This document shows positions 6,429 through 12,763 of a stretch of DNA of 12,763 bases, one piece after another (the stretch's first letter is position 1; every line of letters starts with the position of its first letter). Below the pieces are notes generated by a model. It was not told the DNA's origin. It saw nothing but the letters and a program-made list of their open reading frames with translations, and ran no database searches. Origin of the DNA: Proteobacteria bacterium UBA1847 (lineage in GTDB: Bacteria; Pseudomonadota; Gammaproteobacteria; Steroidobacterales; Woeseiaceae); contig DDIP01000214.1 of assembly GCA_002338605.1 (NCBI GenBank), positions 1-12,763 on the forward strand. The letters run 5' to 3'. The translations under genes were made by a program, and so were the position numbers.

Positions 6429-8344
6429 GCCACCGCGCCTTTGCGCTGGTGCGCGGCGAGGAAACTCGATACTTCATTCAGCGCGGAAGTCGATGGCATT
6501 GGCTGCAGGCAATCAAGAAATATTTTGCCGTAGCGTTTGCCACGGATCCTCGGGTCGCACAAGACTACAACGCCGTAGTCACTATGGTCTCTAAGCAGTC
6601 GGCCTGCGCCTTGTTTCAGCGACAGCGCCGCCTGCGGCAACTGATGTTCCATGAATCCGTTGGCACCCTGCCGCCGCAGGTATTCGAGCCGTGCCATCAT
6701 CAGCGGATCTGATGGCGATCCAAACGGTAATTTATCAATCGCGACAATACTGAGCGCCGGTCCGCGCACATCGACCCCTTCCCAGAAACTGCCGGTGCCA
6801 AGCAGAACCGCATCGCCGATCTGTCGAAAGCGGCGCAACAGATCGTCGCGCGGCGCATCGCCTTGCACGAGTAGTGTTCGCCCGCGGAGTGTCGACTTGT
6901 TTTTCGTAAACCACTTTCTTGCATTGTTGAGTGCGCGATGGCTCGTGAACAGGCAAAACATCCCGCCCGTCGCCAGGTCGAGCAGCGGCGTGACGGCCTC
7001 GAGCATCGCATCGGTATGCCCCGGGTCCGACGGCTGTGGCAAATTCTCGGGCAGGTAGATCAATCCGTTTTGCTGCAAGGAGAACGGACTCGGAAACGCG
7101 ACACTCGCAACACCGGTCAGGCCCATGCGCGAGCCGAAATGCGAAAAATCCTCACCAATCGCCAATGTGGCTGACGTAAATATCCAGGACTGGTAATCAT
7201 TGTTGATCAAGCCGCTCAGTTTTCCGGAAACGTCGAGCGGAGTCAGGTGCAGGCGCAGGCTGCGCGGGTGGATTTCGAGCCAGCGAAGCCCGTCCCAGGA
7301 ATCCTCGCTGGTCAATACCGCCAGCCGCTCCGCCATGCCAACGCATTGTTCATGAAGTTTCTCGAGCTCGACGGACCCGTCGCCCATCCCGGCAATGGCA
7401 GTCTGCACACCATGTAATGCATGCGAAAGCGTTTCGAACGCGTCACGCATGCCGGTCATGACTTCATTCAGCTCGTGTCGCCCTTCGTCGCGCGGTGAGT
7501 CGGCCCGCAAATTGCGGATGGCAGCCTGAAGTGCATCCACCCGTCGATTCAGTTCAGGCTGAGCGTATTTGAGCGTCGCCGCCAGAATTTCCTCAACCAG
7601 CCGCTCCATTTCACGACTGCCCAGTGAAACGCCGAAAAACTGCACTGCGAGATCCGGTATCTGGTGCGCTTCATCGAGAATGATTGCCTCGGCTCCCGGC
7701 AGAAACTCAACGAAGCCCTCTTCCTTCATCGCAAGATCGGCCAGCAACAGGTGATGATTGACCACCACAAGGTCGGCATCCTGCGCCGCCTTGCGCGCCT
7801 TTACGACATGGCATCCGGAATACTCGGGGCATTTCTGGCCAAGGCAGTTGTCCGCCGTCGACGTAACCATCGGCCATACCGGCGAATCTTCCGGCACGTC
7901 AATGAGCTCAGCTTTGTCACCGCTGACAGTGCGATAGCGCCACTCGCGAACCTCGTTGAGGTCCATTTGCAAATCCGGATCCAGATCGCTCACCTGGTCG
8001 AGCCGCTGCAGGCACAGGTAGTTGGCGCGACCTTTCAGCAAGGCGGTCGTCACCGGTCGGCCGATTGCCTTGCTGACGATGGGCAGGTCGCGATGGTAGA
8101 GCTGGTCCTGCAAGGCCTTGGTTCCGGTGCTGATGATGGTCTTGCGACCGCTCAGCAGGGCCGGAATCAGGTACGCGAAGGTCTTTCCGGTTCCGGTGCC
8201 GGCTTCGACCACCAACTTGCCGGAACTCTGAATCGCCTCGGCGACGGCTTCCGCCATCCAGCCCTGCCCGGGACGTGGCTGGAAACCGGGCAACAGGTCT
8301 TTTAACGGGCTTTGCTCGCCGAAGTGTTCGCTGAGGGATTTCAC
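6425..8344 (-). CDS. yoaA: YoaA-type ATP-dependent DNA helicase (DinG/XPD family, Fe-S)
   Basis: A superfamily-2, 5'-3' helicase of the XPD/DinG group. E. coli YoaA works with the Pol III chi subunit in repair of replication-blocking damage; the same role here is inferred. From the GTG at 8344 it has 639 residues (E. coli YoaA about 636). Motifs in order: the Q-like segment PGFQPRPGQ, Walker A GTGTGKT (49-55), four cysteines C111, C167, C172 and C178 placed to hold an XPD-type 4Fe-4S cluster, the DEAH box (224-227), the WEGVDVRG region near 522-528, and motif VI QGAGRLLR (578-585). A longer reading from TTG at 8422 would overlap the upstream gene and add 26 residues that have no match to the family's N-terminus, so GTG 8344 is preferred, although its ribosome-binding site is weak. 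It runs into tsaB with a GTGA overlap. Confidence 0.93.
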   Translation of the reverse strand: MKSLSEHFGEQSPLKDLLPGFQPRPGQGWMAEAVAEAIQSSGKLVVEAGTGTGKTFAYLIPALLSGRKTIISTGTKALQDQLYHRDLPIVSKAIGRPVTTALLKGRANYLCLQRLDQVSDLDPDLQMDLNEVREWRYRTVSGDKAELIDVPEDSPVWPMVTSTADNCLGQKCPEYSGCHVVKARKAAQDADLVVVNHHLLLADLAMKEEGFVEFLPGAEAIILDEAHQIPDLAVQFFGVSLGSREMERLVEEILAATLKYAQPELNRRVDALQAAIRNLRADSPRDEGRHELNEVMTGMRDAFETLSHALHGVQTAIAGMGDGSVELEKLHEQCVGMAERLAVLTSEDSWDGLRWLEIHPRSLRLHLTPLDVSGKLSGLINNDYQSWIFTSATLAIGEDFSHFGSRMGLTGVASVAFPSPFSLQQNGLIYLPENLPQPSDPGHTDAMLEAVTPLLDLATGGMFCLFTSHRALNNARKWFTKNKSTLRGRTLLVQGDAPRDDLLRRFRQIGDAVLLGTGSFWEGVDVRGPALSIVAIDKLPFGSPSDPLMMARLEYLRRQGANGFMEHQLPQAALSLKQGAGRLLRDHSDYGVVVLCDPRIRGKRYGKIFLDCLQPMPSTSALNEVSSFLAAHQRKGAVA

Positions 8345-8380
8345 CGCCAGAAGATTACACGGTTCGACGACGCTTGGCGC

Positions 8381-8394
8381 GGCCGAATACGGCC
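8381..8394. other. Short GC-rich hairpin between the giant outer-membrane gene and yoaA
   Basis: GGCCG (8381-8385) and CGGCC (8390-8394) form a perfect 5-bp stem with a 4-base loop, in the 61 bp between the stop of the giant gene (8406) and the proposed yoaA start (8344). There is no T run after it on the minus strand, so it does not look like an ordinary intrinsic terminator. It could be a pause or processing site between two unrelated genes on one transcript, or chance. Confidence 0.25.
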
Positions 8395-8405
8395 ATTGCG
8401 ATGAA

Positions 8406-11400
8406 TTATCGCCGGCCCGCAATACGCTTCAGGAGTTGCTGATCTGCCTTGATCGTAAAGCGCAGATAAGGACCGGAGGCCGTGTAGCGCGCCGCCGCGA
8501 AATCCTTGTCGTCGAAGCCCTCGAAATTGTAGCCGAGCGTCAGCCACATATTGGTCGCAAGATTGTAGCCAACATCGACTCCGACACCGTAATCCATAAC
8601 TTTGGACTTATAAGAATGATAGACACTGGTATTGATGCCCGCATCCCACCGTTCCCTGAATCCGTGTCTGAGATCGATGCCAATGAGGTCGGTATAACCA
8701 CTGTAGCCATTGCCATCAAATTCACTTCGAACATATTTGAAGGCGTATTGCAGCGACAGCTGCGTTCCCGCATTGAATCGTCGATTGGCGTTGAAGTTGT
8801 TGATCACCCGCCAGGTGTCCTGTTCCTCGGTCAGCGTCGACATCAGGTCCGAAATCAGGTCGATTCGATTGAGGAAGGCCCATTGACTGTCCGCCGCTCG
8901 ATAGGCCCAGCCGAAGCGCAGGTTATTCTGCGACATTTCGGTGCCAAGCACGGTTTTCGCCTGGAAACGCGTGAATGCTGCTGACATGCCATGGCCGGAT
9001 GACGGTTCGCGATACCAGCCCATCAACATTGTGACGCGATCCTCGCTATCCGAATCGCGGACCTCAATTCGGCTGTTTGCACTCCAGTTCTCAGAGGAGT
9101 ACATCGCGCCGACGTAGCCCGCAACGAAATCTTCATTCAACGAGCCCGAGCTGAGCTCGCGATCCGGATCGAACTGGCGCGCGCCGGAATCAACCAGCGT
9201 CTTCGCGTGATCGACTCCAATGTCGACCACCCATTTCTCGTTAATCTGAAAACCCTGGATCAGACCGAGATTCGCAAACAGCCGCGGCCCGAATTCGGAT
9301 TGCTCATTGGTCAGGAACGAATTGATCTGTGCACGACTCCACGGCGTGGCTCGAACACCGACGCGGCTCATCGTCGCCTCCAGATCGCGGCCACTGGACT
9401 CTTCGTATTCAGCAACCAGGTCGACGCCATCCATAACCCGGTAGTCGGCACCAACGATGAAACTGGTCGGGTAGTCGAGATTTTCGGCATCCTCATTCAG
9501 TGCAACGCTGGCGCTCACTCGCAGCCGCAGTTTGTCGTCAAGCACCTTCTGGGCGATGCCGGCTTCTGCCTGCTGGCTGGTGCGCTTGTCGCCGTCGTCG
9601 AACTTGTCCTCGGCATGTGAAAGGCCAAGTCGCGCTGAGAAATCATCATTCTCGTAACGGACCAGGCCACGGGCAACGTTGCGAATGGCCTCGGACTGCA
9701 GGTTCTGCTGCCACACGGCTTCGCCTTCGACGGCAAAGCGCTCGGTCAGTTCGGCACGTGCATCAACGCCGAGACGTCGTACTCCTCGATCCGCATCCGA
9801 CTGGTAGCCAAGCCCGAATCCATCGTCGACTTCACGTACGTAGGCGTGGACGTCAATTTTCTCACCATTGTGCTCAAGGTCGATACTGTGCGCCGAGCCG
9901 TTTTGTTCAACACCGCCGATGGTTGCACTGGTTTCTACAACCTCGGCCTTCAATACGGTTTGCTCGTTGATCTGCCAGCGAAGATCAACACCGGTCAGAT
10001 CCGCTTCGGCGCCCTGACTCGCATCGTTGATATGTGTCACACCAACTTCGACGGCATCGTTGCGAGTGCTGAGCGACGCGCGACCACCGGCGACGACATC
10101 GTCAGTCGACGTTGCAACGGATTCGTACTCCACAATGATGAAAACCGGGTTGAAGTCGAAATCACGGCTGGGAACAGGCCGCTTGAAGTACAAGGTGCCG
10201 CTCAGTGTATCGATGTTGTAATCAAGGAATCGTGACAAATTCTGTGTACTCAGCACGACGCCCGAGTCAAAGCGATCCCTCACTTCAATTCGCACGTGCT
10301 CGCTGTTTGCAATAATCGGTGTAGCACTCAGCTGGTAGAGACCCGACGTGCCGTCGCCACGAATTTCGTCGCGGTTAAATGTCTGATCGGTTTCGGCAGC
10401 GAATGCGGAGTAACCGAAGTTTTCACCGCGGTATTCGCTCTTCAGACCGTTGAAGCTTCGTTGGTAACGTGCCAGGTCGGTCACAGACAACCCCGTATCG
10501 AAGTCGCCAAACAGCGCGTAGAACTGGTTGCGTTCCAGCTTCAGGTAGATCTTGCGCTGACTCGCTGCCTCGAATCGCTGTTCCGCCGTGTCAGCGTAGA
10601 GGCTGTAATATGCATTCGGATCGATAACCGTATCGAATCGCTCGCGATTTCGATCACGGTCACGCGCCGAATCGAACGCGATCGTCAGCAGGTATTCTCC
10701 CTTGATTGAGCCCTTCGCAAAGAATGCGGCACGCCCGTCATCGTAATCCTCGTCTTCATGTCCCGCGGCCGTCGCTGCCGCCGCATTGTCAGACAGCGTG
10801 TTGTAGCCCGCTGAACCTTCGGCAAATCCCACGAGTATCCAGTCGCGCTGGGCTGGCTTCAGCCAGGCGCGCAGTTCCTGTTCGCGGTAGTTCTCGAACG
10901 GCAGCACCACAGTGACTTCGCCGGTCTGAGTGGTCGGCTCCAGTTCCAGGTAGGCGATGCCATCGGAATCCACGCGGTAGCTTGCGCTGCGCTCACCGAT
11001 CTCGACGAGGGCGTTCTTGCGATCATTCGCAACATCCCAGGCAGATCGATACGGTGCGTTGACACGGAAGCGGCCGACCATGCCGGCACGTGACGGCTTG
11101 CCCGATCGATCGAACAGCTGCACCGCGATAACCGGTGCTGTCTTGCCGTCGGCAACCAGTGTCGAAAGTTCGGGTGCGAACTCGGCGCGAATCGGTGTAC
11201 CGGTGTAGTGGATTGTTCGTCGAATGCTCTTGGCTTTGCTGCCATCTGCGTTCCAGATAACGGCGCGCAGCTCGTTGGCGCCGTCCACAAGGTCGACACC
11301 AACCCAGCGCGTGATCGCGATGGTACCCGCCTTGTTTGATTGCACGCTGTCCACGTTCAATTTACTGACTGGCACGTCATTCAATGTCAGGTCGACAGTC

Positions 11401-12763
11401 TGTCCCGGCTCATGCTGGATCGACACTTTTGTCGATGCGATGGCCGGTGCGTAGCCCGCGACCGGAAGCAGCATTGCATAGCCTGGCTGCAATTCAGCCA
11501 TCGGCGGCTCTTTTTGTGACGATGGCATGCCGAGATCGTCATGAACCGGCTTCTTGATCGACTTCTTTTTCATGCCAGGGATCGCACCGACTGTCGGTGT
11601 CTCCTGGGTGCCGCTCGATTCCTGCGTCACTTCGAGAAACGAGGGTTGAGTCGGGCGAATTCCGGTCAGGACCATTTCCACGCGACGGTTCTTCTGTCGC
11701 CCGGCCGCGGTCGAATTATCGGCGATCGGATCATCCGGCCCTCGCCCTTCGACCTGTATTTTTTCAACTGGCACCTTCAGGGCGTCGGCCACGTAGACGG
11801 CAGCCGCAAGCGCTCGCGCTTTCGACAGGACATAGTTATTTTCGAAAATATGCTGGTTCCGCGGGCTGATTAACTGGCTGTCACTGTGACCGACCGCAGA
11901 CACCTGAATTCCGCGAACGCCCTGCCAGTCGTCGATCAGCCTGTCGAGTTGCAGTATGTCCTGTGGCGACAGTTGATCCGACAACACGTCGAATTTGAGA
12001 TCCAGCACATAGCCTTCGTTCTTCACAACCGCCGGCTCGCGCGACATGCGTGTTTCGACGACAGGGGTCCTTTGCTTTTCAGCCATTGGTGTATCGAATT
12101 TCGCCACGGCCTTCGTTGTCAATTCCCCGTCGACTTCATCATCGATCGTCGCAATGAAGCTGACAGTCTTGTTCCAGTTGCCAGTCTGAGGCGGTATTGG
12201 AACGGATACGGATGGGCCCGAAATATGCGGTTCACCGACGGCCTCGCCGTTCACCTTGAGCGTGCCGCTTCTGTAGCTGACACCTGCCGGTAAAACGACC
12301 ATCAGGCTGATGCTCTCGATATCGACGTTGCCGGTGCCGTTCAATGTCACGGCGTACGCAACCTGTTCAGTACTCTCAGTGCCGGCGCTGCGCATTTCGA
12401 TGTCGATGCGGCCGTTGGGTGGCTCTTTGCGGCGCAAATAGAAATCGGCGCGTTGCAGACTGCCGCGAGAGAGTTTGATGAACTGGGAATCTGCGCGGCC
12501 CGAAAATCCGGGTGCTAAGCCACAGGGCACGAGGTCAAAGTATTCGGGAACCGTAAATGTATCAAGCTGCGCCACATGGGTGCCCGGTTCAACGCCCTCG
12601 AAATGGAATCGCCCGCCCGCGTCGGAAACAGCATAGCGTCCGTCTTCGAGATACACACGAATATTGGCAACGCCCTGCTCTTCGGAAAACGTTGTCTGGC
12701 TGCAGTCCGCTTCGAGTACCCGACCAATGATCGTTCCCGTCGAGCGGAACAGGTCCTCGGTCA
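8406..12763 (-). CDS. Giant multidomain outer-membrane protein: Cna-B-like, DUF11-like, OmpA-like, Ig-like and C-terminal beta-barrel; 5' part outside the window
   Basis: The frame is open to the right edge (first full codon at 12761), so the true start and signal peptide lie outside; 1451 residues are visible. Order of parts, numbered from the first full codon: a Cna-B/SdrD-like domain (about 9-67; GTIIGRV, VRVYLEDG-type strand, GRFHFEGVEPG turn); a DUF11/conserved-repeat-like domain (about 115-240); an OmpA-type peptidoglycan-binding domain (about 251-367) with D294, R316 and the terminal NRRVE (358-362); a Lys/Pro/Ser-rich linker (368-435); two Ig-like domains (about 443-521 and 525-635, the second of Big_1 style); an acidic linker (about 660-676); and a long stretch of alternating beta-strands to the end. 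The latter is most simply a large barrel. The last strand is YLRFTIKA, followed by a basic tail of 12 residues. The role is unknown; anchoring the envelope and surface contact are plausible. Domain calls are from pattern only. Confidence 0.85.
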   Translation of the reverse strand, partial: TEDLFRSTGTIIGRVLEADCSQTTFSEEQGVANIRVYLEDGRYAVSDAGGRFHFEGVEPGTHVAQLDTFTVPEYFDLVPCGLAPGFSGRADSQFIKLSRGSLQRADFYLRRKEPPNGRIDIEMRSAGTESTEQVAYAVTLNGTGNVDIESISLMVVLPAGVSYRSGTLKVNGEAVGEPHISGPSVSVPIPPQTGNWNKTVSFIATIDDEVDGELTTKAVAKFDTPMAEKQRTPVVETRMSREPAVVKNEGYVLDLKFDVLSDQLSPQDILQLDRLIDDWQGVRGIQVSAVGHSDSQLISPRNQHIFENNYVLSKARALAAAVYVADALKVPVEKIQVEGRGPDDPIADNSTAAGRQKNRRVEMVLTGIRPTQPSFLEVTQESSGTQETPTVGAIPGMKKKSIKKPVHDDLGMPSSQKEPPMAELQPGYAMLLPVAGYAPAIASTKVSIQHEPGQTVDLTLNDVPVSKLNVDSVQSNKAGTIAITRWVGVDLVDGANELRAVIWNADGSKAKSIRRTIHYTGTPIRAEFAPELSTLVADGKTAPVIAVQLFDRSGKPSRAGMVGRFRVNAPYRSAWDVANDRKNALVEIGERSASYRVDSDGIAYLELEPTTQTGEVTVVLPFENYREQELRAWLKPAQRDWILVGFAEGSAGYNTLSDNAAAATAAGHEDEDYDDGRAAFFAKGSIKGEYLLTIAFDSARDRDRNRERFDTVIDPNAYYSLYADTAEQRFEAASQRKIYLKLERNQFYALFGDFDTGLSVTDLARYQRSFNGLKSEYRGENFGYSAFAAETDQTFNRDEIRGDGTSGLYQLSATPIIANSEHVRIEVRDRFDSGVVLSTQNLSRFLDYNIDTLSGTLYFKRPVPSRDFDFNPVFIIVEYESVATSTDDVVAGGRASLSTRNDAVEVGVTHINDASQGAEADLTGVDLRWQINEQTVLKAEVVETSATIGGVEQNGSAHSIDLEHNGEKIDVHAYVREVDDGFGLGYQSDADRGVRRLGVDARAELTERFAVEGEAVWQQNLQSEAIRNVARGLVRYENDDFSARLGLSHAEDKFDDGDKRTSQQAEAGIAQKVLDDKLRLRVSASVALNEDAENLDYPTSFIVGADYRVMDGVDLVAEYEESSGRDLEATMSRVGVRATPWSRAQINSFLTNEQSEFGPRLFANLGLIQGFQINEKWVVDIGVDHAKTLVDSGARQFDPDRELSSGSLNEDFVAGYVGAMYSSENWSANSRIEVRDSDSEDRVTMLMGWYREPSSGHGMSAAFTRFQAKTVLGTEMSQNNLRFGWAYRAADSQWAFLNRIDLISDLMSTLTEEQDTWRVINNFNANRRFNAGTQLSLQYAFKYVRSEFDGNGYSGYTDLIGIDLRHGFRERWDAGINTSVYHSYKSKVMDYGVGVDVGYNLATNMWLTLGYNFEGFDDKDFAAARYTASGPYLRFTIKADQQLLKRIAGRR

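Noticed and set aside
5742..6533. 263-codon plus-strand open frame over tsaB and the end of yoaA
   Set aside because: The minus strand encodes TsaB and the helicase with clear motifs. The plus-strand product shows only Arg/Cys-rich shadow composition.
7664..8305. 213-codon plus-strand open frame inside yoaA
   Set aside because: It is antisense to the Walker A, Fe-S and DEAH region of the helicase, with no recognisable family.
8345..8422. Upstream TTG extension of the helicase, adding 26 residues
   Set aside because: It would overlap the giant gene by 17 bp, has no Shine-Dalgarno site, and the extra residues are not matched by the family's usual short N-terminus.
12515..12727. 70-codon minus-strand open frame at the right edge as a separate small gene
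   Set aside because: It is a different frame within the giant gene, whose own frame runs open to the window edge with Cna-B-like features.

Overview
This window reads as chromosomal DNA from a gammaproteobacterium of moderate-to-high GC. The evidence is the gene content and order: glnD-dapD-arsC-like-dapE, a helicase of the YoaA/DinG type joined to tsaB, dsbB, and two large outer-membrane proteins. The glnD-dapD-arsC-like-dapE order, as I recall it, resembles Xanthomonadales-like and related marine lineages more than E. coli, where these genes are scattered. The genus cannot be named from this sequence. No tRNA, rRNA, CRISPR array, insertion sequence, prophage gene or integration scar is visible.

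Plus-strand half (1-3937): the 3' part of glnD (PII uridylyltransferase, nitrogen sensing) enters from the left edge. It overlaps dapD by the four bases GTGA. An ArsC/Spx/YffB-type small thioredoxin-fold protein follows 2 bp after dapD. After a 138-bp gap holding a clear dyad symmetry comes dapE. DapD and DapE act two steps apart in the succinylase branch of diaminopimelate/lysine synthesis; the intervening aminotransferase gene dapC is not here.

Minus-strand half (3926-12763): all genes are read leftward. From the right edge they are a very large, 5'-truncated outer-membrane protein (1451 residues visible), a YoaA-type Fe-S helicase, tsaB (tRNA t6A synthesis) joined to the helicase by a GTGA overlap, a 16-18-stranded-type putative porin with its own Shine-Dalgarno site, and dsbB. 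DsbB converges on dapE, and their 3' ends overlap by 12 bp.

The part that is least explained is the giant surface protein: a Cna-B-like fold, a DUF11-like fold, an internal OmpA-type peptidoglycan-binding domain with a loop insertion, Ig-like domains and then a long C-terminal beta-barrel. It has just two cysteines in the visible part. The remainder is well-known housekeeping. I do not see convincing evidence of a wholly new multi-gene system here.
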